A program made the position numbers and the translations under genes. A stretch of DNA of 64,000 nucleotides from Flectonema sp. DT1601. Its lineage: Eukaryota; Euglenozoa; Diplonemea; Diplonemida; Diplonemidae. This document shows, piece by piece, positions 39,826-49,947 of this stretch. Below the pieces are notes generated by a model, which searched no databases, was not told the origin of the DNA, and saw only the letters and a list, made by a program, of their open reading frames with translations. The stretch is taken from NCBI GenBank assembly GCA_964019425.1, contig OZ025850.1, positions 62,001-126,000 of the forward strand, written 5' to 3'. The stretch's first letter is position 1; every line of letters begins with the position of its first letter.

Positions 39826-40698
39826 TCACTCTCTCTTATTCTTTCCCTTTCCTTTACTTTTTGGGAGATATGATTTTATGAAGAAGTTACCAAAAAGTAA
39901 TAACATAGTAGTCATGTAGGCCATCTGTTGGTGTTGTTGTTATTTTGTACAAAAAAAAAAAAACACTTTTTTTTTTTTTTTAAAATATAAAAAACAAACC
40001 TGCATTACATTCAAGAAATCAGGCCATCCACAGTGAAGATAAAGACCAGCTGCTGCCTGAGTAAATATACAAATGAATTGAATTAACTGAAGAGATGTTA
40101 ACATTGATTTCCATGGAGCTGATACACCAAATGTAGTAACAAAGTAATGTGAGTACATCAGAACGTGAACGAATGAGTTAAATCCAACTGCCAGAAATTC
40201 ATCACCTCCTCTCGTGTATCGAAGATAAGTCCAAACTACAGCACTAATAGAGGCGTGGTGATAAACGTGTAAGAATGTGACTTGAGTGAATTTCTTTCTT
40301 AAAATCATAATAAAAGTATCAGTAAACTCAAAAAATTTCGACATATAAAACACGTAGACAGCAAACCTAACTTTTGGAGATATTTGATTGTCGTCGTTGT
40401 TGCAAACTGCCTTCGGTCCCAACTCCTCAAAAGCAGCAACGACAATCAAATAAAGTGAGGTGGCGCTCAAAGCCACGCAGATGAAGTTATAGATTGCTCG
40501 AAACCACTTTAAATCGAATGCTTGAATTGAATCATTCTTCATTATCATGCAACTAATAAAGACAAAGAAAACATAAAGAGCATTTGCTCCCATCATCTCA
40601 TTCGGTTCCAACATCGAAGCATCAGTCTGATGGATAAATGTATTATCGTATTCATCGATCAAAGTCTTTAAGAACGGTAATTCTCTCAAAAATTCCAT
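39826..40698 (-). CDS. ELO-family very-long-chain fatty acid elongase (two exons)
   Basis: Condensing enzyme (3-ketoacyl-CoA synthase) of ER fatty acid elongation. Exon 1 (40698-40000) encodes 233 residues with KFFEFTDT at 121-128, the histidine box HVYHH at 144-148, NSFVHVLMYSHYF at 174-186 and several membrane helices. It ends NVMQ at a donor GTTTGT. A 75-nt intron (39999-39925) ends CCAACAG. Exon 2 (39924-39826) adds 32 residues, MAYMTTMLLLFGNFFIKSY and a Lys-rich end (KSKGKGKNKRE), exactly the last helix and dilysine-rich tail expected of ELO proteins. Total is 265 residues, the usual length. Reading through the intron instead gives a poly-Lys/Phe end with no family support. Confidence 0.88.
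39925..39999 (-). other. Spliceosomal intron in the elongase gene
   Basis: Donor CAG|GTTTGT, T-rich body with an A-run, acceptor AACAG|ATGG. Phase 0, 75 nt. Supported by the restored ELO C-terminus. Confidence 0.82.
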
Positions 40699-40963
40699 TT
40701 TTTTTTTCTTATTTTATTTTTTAGTGTCACTTGAGTGTATTCAAAGAATAGCGTGTGATAATACAATGTTGATCACAAGACAAAAAAACAAAAAAGAAAT
40801 TGAAAATACAAAAAAAAAAAAAAAAAAAAAATACAATTTTAATTACTACAATACGAAAAACAACTGTAACTAATCTACTACTAAAAAGAGAAAGCAAGAA
40901 ATAGTTAGAATAATAATATAACAGAATGTTTTAGAACAAATACAATATAATAAGTTAATAATC

Positions 40964-42373
40964 CTATAGAGCGTGTAGAACTCCTCCAGTAGACAGACCA
41001 GCGTCGGCGATTGTCTTGTCGTCTGTCCACTCTTGTCCGTTGTGGATGAACTTGAAATTAGCACCTCTCGGGCCCCAGCTGTCGATTAGCTTCATGCGGA
41101 TTGCTTCAATTGTTGTAGTCGGTGCGATCTTCTTGAGAGGCATTTCTTCACCTGATAACGTTTTGATGACAATAGAAAACGATTGCGATACTTCCTGCTG
41201 TCGAACTGACGAAGAAACAGAAGACTGAGACCTCACCTCATCAATAGGAACACCAAACGACGCAAGAGAAGACGATGATGCTGCTGGTGTGCTAGGATTG
41301 CTGGATGGTTTGTAAGACGGAGGAGGCGGAGGAACTTTTTTCTTATCCTTTTCAATCTTAACAGACACCAATTCAACTCCTGTTCTGGGTGTTTCTCGAC
41401 AGTCTTCATATTTTATTTCACTCCAGCTTTTCCATTTCCCACCAGAGTCCTGCGTCCATCCCTCTCTCGAGGGTTTTCTATCAATCGCATGAGGGCTGCC
41501 AGAGGCGAGACGGCCGAGGGGCATTTGCTCTTTGTGAGGAGGTTTGAATTTCTTAATGTCGTAAACCTTTAGATTCTCATTAACAGGATTCAACCCTGAC
41601 GTGTCTAGAATAGTTGGAGGGTAGCGATACTCAGTACTCTCATCGTCATCAACAGTCTGTTGAGCGGCTGGTGGTGGTGGTGGTGGCGGCGGCTGACTTT
41701 TCTTCGGCGGCTTCTCAACAGGCTGCTCAGTCCGTTGCTCAACTCTCACCGACTCACTCTTCCTATGTAAAGATGGCGATATAAAAACTGGTCGGTTAGG
41801 TTGACCTTGATTAGGTGATGGTGATGCTCTTCTAGGTGGTGACACAGGTGTTTCAGAAACATAAACTTTACAACAAGATGTGCACTTGTGGAAGTACCCC
41901 TTGGCAGCTGAAAGCTGACGCATTAAAACTCCTCCACACTCGCAATTGTTACATCCAGCGGAAGAGAATAGTGGTGTGTGAGGGTTTGCAGAAGTAGGTC
42001 GATAAGGTGATATGAAATATTGTGAAGCAGAAGGGTGCTGTGATGCTGGGGTAGATGTCAGTGGTGTAGTAGCAGACAGATGAGGGGATGGTACAGAGGG
42101 AACAGATCTACCACCACGAAGTCTTGTTATTGTTCTATCAACACTTGAATGAATATGACCAGGTTCTAAACGAGCTCCCATTCCAAATCTTTTTACCTTT
42201 GAGCTGTCACTACCTTCTAACATCTGCCAGATTATAGCATCCACCATCATCAACTTCACTCTTACTTGTTGGACTGCATTCATTTTATGAAGTTCCGCCA
42301 CTGACATCTCAAACTCACTCCATGTCGCTGCGAAGTCAGTGCAGCCCTTCACAACTATAGATCGTTCGTCCAT
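40964..42373 (-). CDS. Zinc-ribbon and ubiquitin-like domain protein
   Basis: A 469-residue protein. Residues 1-85 are a compact helical region (MAVAELHK-like, KLMMVDAIIWQML). A Cys cluster at 141-168 (CNNCEC and CTSCC) looks like a zinc ribbon. The middle is disordered, with a Pro run near 225. A segment near 310-330 reads REGWTQDSGGKWKSWSEI. The last 70 residues (about 398-469) form a ubiquitin-like fold: IVIKTLSGEEMPL, TTIEAIRMKL, KFIHNGQEWTDD and STGGVLHAL. The ending resembles the C-terminal ubiquitin-like domain of splicing factor SF3A1, but the SURP modules of SF3A1 are absent, so I do not assign that identity. The start is supported by TTTTCTTTTTATCAG 10 nt before the ATG. Confidence 0.72.
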   Translation of the reverse strand: MDERSIVVKGCTDFAATWSEFEMSVAELHKMNAVQQVRVKLMMVDAIIWQMLEGSDSSKVKRFGMGARLEPGHIHSSVDRTITRLRGGRSVPSVPSPHLSATTPLTSTPASQHPSASQYFISPYRPTSANPHTPLFSSAGCNNCECGGVLMRQLSAAKGYFHKCTSCCKVYVSETPVSPPRRASPSPNQGQPNRPVFISPSLHRKSESVRVEQRTEQPVEKPPKKSQPPPPPPPPAAQQTVDDDESTEYRYPPTILDTSGLNPVNENLKVYDIKKFKPPHKEQMPLGRLASGSPHAIDRKPSREGWTQDSGGKWKSWSEIKYEDCRETPRTGVELVSVKIEKDKKKVPPPPPSYKPSSNPSTPAASSSSLASFGVPIDEVRSQSSVSSSVRQQEVSQSFSIVIKTLSGEEMPLKKIAPTTTIEAIRMKLIDSWGPRGANFKFIHNGQEWTDDKTIADAGLSTGGVLHAL

Positions 42374-42383
42374 TGTTGTTTAA

Positions 42384-42410
42384 CTGATAAAAAGAAAATA
42401 ATAAAATAAC
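42384..42410 (-). promoter_or_regulatory. Predicted splice acceptor of the zinc-ribbon gene
   Basis: In sense, a T-rich tract ending CTTTTTATCAG, 10 nt before the ATG. Confidence 0.5.
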
Positions 42411-43159
42411 TAAATATTAACTTTCACATAAAACTTTGTAACAGCACAGCACTAAAAAACGTTTGAAAGGAACACGAGACAGTGTACAAACTTCTTAGCT
42501 ATAGTCCTGCAGACCCGGCCTGAAAGAATGACAGTTGGGCAAAGATTCACTTTGAAAATAAAAAGGAGCAGGCAAACTCCCACCTGTTTACAGTTGCGTA
42601 CAGCATTCAAAAATAAAAAAAAGTTTTTTTTTTTTCCTCTTATGTTCGAAGGAGAAAACCTTTCAAATAGCATTGTAGGGTGAACGAGTGTCAAAGGAGA
42701 TATTAATAAATTTAAAAAAAAAAAAAAGAAAAAAAAAGAATCATGCGGCAAAAACAAGAATTAAAAGAAATGGGGGGAAGACTGTTTGATTAGATTCATA
42801 CGAATATAAATCTCTTGTATTGTATCAGAACTCAATAATAAGATTAAAAAACTCATGACACAGACTAAAATGTTAATACAGGCTAACACTCTGTAAATGA
42901 CGTACTTGCTCTACATTATAATCATTCAAATTACGTTTAGAAAAAAAGAAAACATAAAAAGAGAAAACTATATTTTTTTGTCTTACTGACCAGAAGACGT
43001 TGTCGAATCTGGTATTTCGGGGAAGAAATGGGGGGGAAAAAGGTTACGCAAAAAAAACAAAACAAAAAAAGGTGAACATAGCTTAATACTAATCACAGTC
43101 TCACGGTTGGAAGAACCCTCCGAATATATCGGCAGGTCTGATTGCCGATAATTATCAAA
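42411..43159. other. Intergenic, nothing recognised
   Basis: AT-rich spacer with short A and T runs. No gene or RNA seen. Confidence 0.5.
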
Positions 43160-45190
43160 TCAAGGCATCAACATCTTTGCGAAGATACCTCCAAGAACAG
43201 GACGTGCCTTGAATCCCTTAGCAGTTCCTTGATTAGTCCAATACCAATCAGACCAAGGAACTCTTGAAGTGGATTCATTAGTCCATTTGTAAACAGCTTC
43301 TGTGATCTGTAAGAACTGGTCTTGAGGAGCCATCGCTGCGATCCACATCGACCAGTCAGTCTTCGTAAAGAGTGCCCTACTGTCGAGTGGTAATCCGTAC
43401 TTCTGCATCTTCGTTTTGTAAAACGCCATGTCCTTACTAATTACTGAAGCCGGGATGAGATCCAACCCAAAGATTGGCTGCCACACTAAGTTGTACTTCT
43501 GACTCCAAGTGCCGGTTAAGTTGTATTGCAGTTTCGTGTGAGTGCCAGAGGCATCAGTTGCGTTCAGTACCCACGCTGCTCCGAAGTTCTTCGCGATGTT
43601 CATGTACGCGTCAGCAGCCTGATGGTTACCAATCTGAGTCATCAGCTGTGAGTAGGCTCCCAATGCAACGATTCCCTTCACAGCCAAGTTGGCGTTGTGT
43701 GGACTTGGACCCTCAAAGTCGTCGGTGCAGAGTTGGTTGCCAGGATCAGGAAGGACGGTGATCAGGTAGCTTCCCCAGGTTTCCAACAGTCCCCAGTAAG
43801 GAGTCAACCACTTCGTATCATTCTGTGCCCTCGTCACGTAACGAATGTTGAGCAACAGGTTGGCGGTCTCTTCGACAGGCATTTGTTCCTGCTTGTTTGG
43901 TGCAAGGTCACAGATAGGCCAGTGTCCCAAATGGTGAGGAGCCCACTGAAGGTTGTAACGGATAGGTGCTCCGTATGGTGCCGTCTCATTGTTTGCGTAC
44001 GCCAGGATTGGGAGCATCAGAATTCGATACAACTCCGGACTGTAGTGAAGGATAGCTGGTGATGATGGATAGATGACATCAACTGTACTCACATCACCGT
44101 CTGATGATATTTCTTTAAGGAAGAGCCAAGTTTCATTCTTAATCTGATTGAATACTAATTTAGTACCTCCAGTAACCTGACGATAAGCTAATGATCCCAT
44201 CTCACCATAAAGGGTAGTCTTTCCCTTCGCATTCATATCACTTCGGAGTTTAGAATCGAAAGCATCACACTTTTGATTGATAGAATCAATCTGTTTCATT
44301 GTTGAAGAGACGGCGTTCTCAATACTTCCGTGAATGTGAAGCCAGAGAGGAGGGAGTTTAGTTCCAAAGAACTGAATGGCTGCGTCTCCTTCATCAAATC
44401 CGATTAGGAATTGAAAGGAAGCAGAAGTAGCACCGATGTTGAATTTTGTAGCAAGTGCTGCAACTGGATATCCCTGAGTAACTGGTCTAAAAGTTGTGTT
44501 GTCTGGTGGAAGAGGATTTCCTTTATTAAAGGCCTCACGAACAGCTATCGCATCAACACCGAGTGAGGTACTAACATCTTGAGTTGAGTCGTATGCGATG
44601 ATGAACTTCCCCCACGCGATTTCATTTTTTCCACCGTTGCTGTCGAAGGTTCCGTCTGAACCAATCTTTAGGAGACCGTAGTTACCAGACTTTGATCTTT
44701 CCCAGTTACCAACAGTTGAGGTTACTGCGATTGCTGGCTCAGCTGTTGAGTCGAAGTAGAATTCAATTTGTCTATCTTTACCATCAAGAGACTTGGCAGA
44801 ATATCTAATATTAGTAAAAGGAAGTGATAATAAAGAATAGTCAGGTGATTCTTCCATTACAGATGCTGTTCTAAATTGAACTGTAAACTGAACAGATGAA
44901 CCTGCTTCGAATGTGTAAGTTGTTAGAGTCGCATCAACATCAAGTCCAATCTGTTTAGCAGTAGTTGAACAGCTGGTGTTGGCAGCTCCGAGCCATCTGT
45001 AACACTGTCCGTCTACAGTAGTGACACCAGTCCAACTGATAATTTCTCCACTCCAACGAGTTGGGGATCCATCGTACAAATGATCATACGGAGACCAGAA
45101 TGATGTGTACGGATCCTGAACCATAAGTGGTACTGAAGGAGGGCGAAGACTGCTAACTGCAGCAAGCCCCACGAGGGCGGCTATAGACAT
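43160..45190 (-). CDS. GtaA-type glutaminase-family secreted protein, tandem copy 1
   Basis: A 676-residue protein matching the fungal glutaminase A (GtaA) family: an N-terminal beta domain (LRPPSVPLMVQDPYTSFWSP, then TRWSGEIISWTGVTTVDGQC) followed by an alpha/alpha-barrel-type C-terminal half (LYGEMGSLAYRQ, YLITVLPDPGNQLCTDDFEG, KTDWSMWIAAM). GtaA members hydrolyse extracellular glutamine, though many homologues are untested. The first 14 residues may be a short signal peptide, and there are many NxT/S sites. The first 45 residues and everything from about residue 259 on are nearly identical to the next copy, while residues 46-258 differ strongly. A TTCTTCACAAAG acceptor lies about 18 nt before the ATG. 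Confidence 0.85.
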   Translation of the reverse strand: MSIAALVGLAAVSSLRPPSVPLMVQDPYTSFWSPYDHLYDGSPTRWSGEIISWTGVTTVDGQCYRWLGAANTSCSTTAKQIGLDVDATLTTYTFEAGSSVQFTVQFRTASVMEESPDYSLLSLPFTNIRYSAKSLDGKDRQIEFYFDSTAEPAIAVTSTVGNWERSKSGNYGLLKIGSDGTFDSNGGKNEIAWGKFIIAYDSTQDVSTSLGVDAIAVREAFNKGNPLPPDNTTFRPVTQGYPVAALATKFNIGATSASFQFLIGFDEGDAAIQFFGTKLPPLWLHIHGSIENAVSSTMKQIDSINQKCDAFDSKLRSDMNAKGKTTLYGEMGSLAYRQVTGGTKLVFNQIKNETWLFLKEISSDGDVSTVDVIYPSSPAILHYSPELYRILMLPILAYANNETAPYGAPIRYNLQWAPHHLGHWPICDLAPNKQEQMPVEETANLLLNIRYVTRAQNDTKWLTPYWGLLETWGSYLITVLPDPGNQLCTDDFEGPSPHNANLAVKGIVALGAYSQLMTQIGNHQAADAYMNIAKNFGAAWVLNATDASGTHTKLQYNLTGTWSQKYNLVWQPIFGLDLIPASVISKDMAFYKTKMQKYGLPLDSRALFTKTDWSMWIAAMAPQDQFLQITEAVYKWTNESTSRVPWSDWYWTNQGTAKGFKARPVLGGIFAKMLMP

Positions 45191-45760
45191 CTTTTTTAAT
45201 AGTTTGGTCTTTGTGAAGAAATGGTAGTCTTATTTTAAACAATACAATATAAACATACATCGCGTCACAAAAGAACTCCGTCAACTATTCTTAATAAGAA
45301 GGCAATAACTTTACTCCTGCAGATTTTGTACTACTTTGGACTGACAAGAAAACAAAACAAAAAAAAATAGGATCTCGAACGATTCCGTTAATTTTTTTTT
45401 TTTTATATATTTTATTGCTTCGGAGGGTCTCGACTAGTCTTCACACGCAGATAACTAACTTTTTGCTCATCAGCAGAAATACGGGGAAACTCACCGGTTC
45501 TTTTCGCGATTATATTGTTCAAGGGGAATCAGGTTCAGCTTAACGCACTACAAGGGTTTAAAACAATGTAAGATTTGTTGGATTCTGCTTATCTATAAAG
45601 GCAGCCTGCCTCTTTGTTAGAGCTAAAACCAAAATAGAGTGACTACATCACTCAACTTACTGAGTACTTATCATCAATAAGATAATTTAGTGATTTAGTT
45701 TTTTTTTTTTTTTTTCACTATTTTTTTTTCATCTTGTGCTGATTATCATGACCTCAACAA

Positions 45761-45792
<32 letters not shown>

Positions 45793-46266
45793 ATTTTTAC
45801 CACAAGACACACGAAAGTTACAAAAAAAAAGACAAATATAAAATAATAATTATATTTGATTCTATAGACTGCAACAATAACTTGAGTTGAACAACGACTC
45901 AATAATATTATCTGCTTTGCCATAATAGTGACTTACTATTCTATCTTGGTGGAATGCTGAAAGGTCAACTGATATATATCTGGGAAGTGATTTTGACAGA
46001 TGCTGAAAACAGTGCAAGTACTTGTTTACATAGTAACACATATCATGGGAGGGGTAAAAAGGAAAAGTACTACTTGCCGTCGGGAGACAAAGCAGCACTC
46101 AAGTTGGCTTTGACGTTTGCAAAAGAATTTCGTAATTTCGGTTCCTCGCTGTTTCCGTTCAGTAGCTAATTAATAAATTTTCAAATATAAAAACGATAAG
46201 GGAAAATATCAACCCAGTATCTTCTAACTAGGTTGATACTCCAAACGCACGCAACTCTCACCACAT
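45191..46266. other. Intergenic between the two glutaminase-family genes
   Basis: T and A homopolymers (about 45699-45714 and 45763-45791). No gene seen. Confidence 0.5.
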
Positions 46267-48297
46267 TCAAGGCATCAACATCTTTGCGAAGATACCTCCA
46301 AGAACAGGACGTGCCTTGAATCCCTTAGCTGTTCCTTGATTAGTCCAATACCAATCAGACCAAGGAACTCTTGAAGTGGATTCATTAGTCCATTTGTAAA
46401 CAGCTTCTGTGATCTGTAAGAACTGGTCTTGAGGAGCCATCGCTGCGATCCACATCGACCAGTCAGTCTTCGTAAAGAGTGCCCTACTGTCGAGTGGTAA
46501 TCCGTACTTCTGCATCTTCGTTTTGTAAAACGCCATGTCCTTACTAATTACTGAAGCCGGGATGAGATCCAACCCAAAGATTGGCTGCCACACTAAGTTG
46601 TACTTCTGACTCCAAGTGCCGGCTAAGTTGTATTGCAGTTTCGTGTGAGTGCCAGAGGCATCAGTTGCGTTCAGTACCCACGCTTCTCCGAAGTTCTTCG
46701 CGATGTTCATGTACGCGTCAGCAGCCTGATGGTTACCAATCTGAGTCATCAGCTGTGAGTAGGCTCCCAATGCAACGATTCCCTTCACAGCCAAGTTGGC
46801 ATTGTGTGGACTTGGACCCTCAAAGTCGTCGGTGCAGAGTTGGTTGCCAGGATCAGGAAGGACGGTGATCAGGTAACTTCCCCAGGTTTCCAACAGTCCC
46901 CAGTAAGGAGTCAACCACTTCGTATCATTCTGTGCCCTCGTCACGTAACGAATGTTGAGCAACAGGTTGGCGGTCTCTTCGACAGGCATCTGTTCCTGCT
47001 TGTTTGGTGCAAGGTCACAGATAGGCCAGCGTCCCAAATGGTGAGGAGCCCACTGAAGGTTGTAACGGATAGGTGCTCCGTATGGTGCCGTCTCATTGTT
47101 TGCGTACGCCAGGATTGGGAGCATCAGAATTCGATACAACTCTGGACTGTAATGAAGGATAGCTGGTGATGATGGATAGATGACATCAACTGTACTCACA
47201 TCACCGTCTGATGATATTTCTTTAAGGAAGAGCCAAGTTTCATTCTTAATCTGATTGAATACTAATTTAGTACCTCCAGTAACCTGACGATAAGCTAATG
47301 ATCCCATCTCACCATAAAGGGTAGTCTTTCCCTTCGCATTCATATCACTTCGGAGTTTAGAATCGAAAGCATCACACTTTTGATTGATGGCATCCAACAT
47401 TTTGTAAGTAGTCGCAACAGCGTTCTCAATACTTCCGTGAATGTGAAGCCAGAGAGGAGGGAGTTTAGTTCCAAAGAACTGAATGGCTGCGTCTCCTTCA
47501 TCAAATCCGATTAGGAATTGAAAGGTTGATATGGCGGTGGTTGCTTTCAACTTAGTGACTACTGCAGCAACAGGGAATCCTTCATCAGTTGGTTTGAACT
47601 TAGTGCCGTCTGCAGGAAGAGCGGACTGACTAGCAAATGCACTTCGTACATCATTAGCGTCAGCACCAATAGAAGTGTTAACAGTTTGGAATTGTTCATA
47701 TGCGATGATAAATTTCCCCCACGCGATATCATCACTTTCATGGTTGTTGTTAAACGTACCATCTGAACCAATCTTTAGAAGACCGTAGTTACCAGCAGTT
47801 GATCTAGCCCAAGTACTCTTTGTCAAGGTCGATGTGATTGCTGGTTCAGCTGTTGTGTCAAAATAGAAATCAACATCGTGATCCTTATCATCTAATGACA
47901 AGACGGAGTACTTCACGAATGTTAGTGGAAGTGACAATACTCCAAAATCAGGAGACTCTTCCATCACAGAAGGAGTTCTAAACTGAACTGTGAACCTAAC
48001 CTTTGAAGACACTTCGAAGGTGTAAGTAGTCTGTGTTGCGTCTACTTGAAGAGCGGTCTGGTCAACAACATTGGAACAGGATGTTACTTTACCTCCCAAC
48101 CACTTGTAGCATTCTCCGTCAACATTTACAAGTCCCATCCATCCAACAACTTCTCCATTCCAACGAGTTGGGAATCCATCATACAAATGATCATACGGAG
48201 ACCAGAATGATGTGTACGGATCCTGAACCATAAGTGGTACTGAAGGAGGGCGAAGACTGCTAACAGCAGCAAGCGCCACGAGGGCGGCGAGAGTCAT
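46267..48297 (-). CDS. GtaA-type glutaminase-family secreted protein, tandem copy 2
   Basis: Same length (676 residues) and architecture as copy 1. From about residue 259 to the end the two proteins differ at only about a dozen positions, most of them around residues 289-297 (ATTYKMLDAI here, SSTMKQIDSI in copy 1). DNA identity there includes synonymous sites. The central N-terminal beta domain is strongly diverged: NVDGECYKWLGGKVTSC here, TVDGQCYRWLGAANTSC there. A TTCTTCTTCTAATCAAG acceptor lies about 17 nt before the ATG. The pattern fits tandem duplication followed by gene conversion of the C-terminal half, or selection for diversity in the exposed N-terminal domain. Confidence 0.85.
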   Translation of the reverse strand: MTLAALVALAAVSSLRPPSVPLMVQDPYTSFWSPYDHLYDGFPTRWNGEVVGWMGLVNVDGECYKWLGGKVTSCSNVVDQTALQVDATQTTYTFEVSSKVRFTVQFRTPSVMEESPDFGVLSLPLTFVKYSVLSLDDKDHDVDFYFDTTAEPAITSTLTKSTWARSTAGNYGLLKIGSDGTFNNNHESDDIAWGKFIIAYEQFQTVNTSIGADANDVRSAFASQSALPADGTKFKPTDEGFPVAAVVTKLKATTAISTFQFLIGFDEGDAAIQFFGTKLPPLWLHIHGSIENAVATTYKMLDAINQKCDAFDSKLRSDMNAKGKTTLYGEMGSLAYRQVTGGTKLVFNQIKNETWLFLKEISSDGDVSTVDVIYPSSPAILHYSPELYRILMLPILAYANNETAPYGAPIRYNLQWAPHHLGRWPICDLAPNKQEQMPVEETANLLLNIRYVTRAQNDTKWLTPYWGLLETWGSYLITVLPDPGNQLCTDDFEGPSPHNANLAVKGIVALGAYSQLMTQIGNHQAADAYMNIAKNFGEAWVLNATDASGTHTKLQYNLAGTWSQKYNLVWQPIFGLDLIPASVISKDMAFYKTKMQKYGLPLDSRALFTKTDWSMWIAAMAPQDQFLQITEAVYKWTNESTSRVPWSDWYWTNQGTAKGFKARPVLGGIFAKMLMP

Positions 48298-49372
48298 TTT
48301 TACGTTTCTTAAAGCTTGATTAGAAGAAGAATGATTTATTAAAAAGTTTCGAACTCACATCTGCTTTGAAAACTGACGTAGTAAGCTACCGCACCTCAAC
48401 CTTTTGACTATCCTCCAAGTTGCATTGTGTTTCTGAAAAGTAAGGAACTTAACCACCGCAATCACAAAAAACATAAAAATAGATAACAGGATCAGCACAA
48501 AAAAAAGTGCGATATACTTCTTTAAAAGATCAGTAAAAAAAAAAAAAGGGGGAAAGAAGAAGAAGACAGCGTCCCTAAAGAGGGGAATATCTATAAAGTC
48601 AACGTTAGAGTCGGTCTCTCTTTAATCTTTTTAGAAAAGTATCTCTGCGATGTGACTATCATTTTAGTAATTTCAAAAATGTGTAATCAAAACATCCCAA
48701 CCATTCCATAAATGAAGACTGAAAACAATTCTATAAAAGTTATTAACGTTGGGTTATCATTGGGTTTTCCTATTGCTCGGAAAACATGTATTCGGAAAGA
48801 ATAAAACGCAAAATTAAAAATAAAAAAAATTTGCACATAACAAACATACGTGATACACATTCCATTTTGATCGAGAAAACGGCCAAAGATATTGAAGTAG
48901 GGGAAATAGTTAAAGTTCACCCAATTGTTTTTTTTTTTTTTTTTTTTTTTTTTCCCCTGCCTTTCTTCAAGTGTTTGGAAAGGGGGGTTGCTCGCTATCA
49001 AAGGTACGACGAGACAGGAAGCAGACAAAATTGTTCAAGAAAAAATAAATACCCTCCAACACTCCTTAGAAATTACTTTGTAAGTGATTCATAAGTAGAA
49101 TCAACAACAGAAGAGCACGACAGTGTGAACATGTACGCGTCACCGCTTCTTACTTTTTTGAGATTGTTTTCTCAAAACAGAAAATACGACAAAAAAAAAA
49201 AAAAAAATTAACACCAATTAAAATAAATTCTCTGGAGAAGTAATATTCCGAAATCTGAAAACAAAGCAGAAACAAAACAAAACAACGAACCGCTAGTAAG
49301 ATACCAACCGCAGTACGAGCTCAACCCCATTAAAGGCCGGCTAGACTTGCCTTACAAAAAAAAAAAAAAAAA

Positions 49373-49478
49373 AACCATTCAGATTAACCTTATATTTCGT
49401 TGAACGCAGCCTGGCATAGTTGTTTTTCGTTGACGCACCGGGAAAAATAAATCATGACCATAAGAAATAATCGGTTTT
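49373..49478. repeat. Dispersed repeat family, 5' block
   Basis: Begins ACCATTCAGATTAACCTTAT, then TTCGTTGAACGCAG. Same block as at 3352, 5149 and 36119. Confidence 0.5.
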
Positions 49479-49668
49479 CAATCTGAATAGTTTCTTCTCC
49501 GACTACGTCGGTACAAAAAAAAAAAAAATTAAAAAAAATAAAAAAAAATTGAAACAACTGTTTTCATTGACCCGTATCAACGAAGGCAAAATAGCAAGAA
49601 TCCGACCCATGAAGTAGAATGGGGGCTCTGATTCTTTGATTCAGGTGATGACAACAGCAGAAAGTTAA
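49479..49668. repeat. 190-bp direct repeat, left copy, flanking a short hammerhead-type insert
   Basis: Starts CAATCTGAATAGTTTCTTC, contains CCGACTACGTCGG and an A-rich stretch, and ends CAGCAGAAAGTTAA. Nearly identical to 49948-50136; differences are mainly A-run length and a few bases. Confidence 0.85.
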
Positions 49669-49947
49669 AATATGAGTTTATTATAAAAAAGTGCACTAAA
49701 ATAAAATATAAAAAAGAAAAATTATAAAAACACATTGTTCTGCTGTTCCATAATACACTTGTGGAATACGTAGTTTCAGTAGCCCTTAATCTTATACTAC
49801 TTGTCCCTCTTAGGCCTTCATCAGTAAGTTTTAAGGGACTTCATTCCAGTTAAATAATAAATCGGATCCATCAATTGGTCTATTTCAAAAGAATTGATTT
49901 CTAAATGTCCATCGGAGCTCGCCAGGACTGGCTAGCACGTATTCGAC
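49669..49947 (-). mobile_element. Short non-autonomous Penelope-related insert with hammerhead-like motif
   Basis: 279 bp with no ORF. In minus orientation it starts with sequence related to the 3' UTR of the Penelope-like element (plus-strand ATCCATCGGAGCTCGCCAGG), then the hammerhead-like core, then TTCCACAAGTG-type sequence and a 3' end unlike the full element. It belongs to a second subfamily also seen at 3768-3921. It would depend on the reverse transcriptase of a full element. Confidence 0.65.
49762..49848 (-). ncRNA. Hammerhead-ribozyme-like motif, short insert
   Basis: Minus strand: TGGAAT arm (49848-49843), CTGATGA (49824-49818), helix II region, GAAAC (49777-49773), ATTCCA arm (49767-49762). 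Compared with the 21-kb copy the closing stem changes on both sides (TAGAAT/ATTCTA to TGGAAT/ATTCCA), keeping pairing. Confidence 0.55.

Noticed and set aside
40964-42373. Identity as splicing factor SF3A1
   Set aside because: The C-terminal ubiquitin-like domain fits, but the SURP modules and PRP21 region are missing, so only the domain is claimed.
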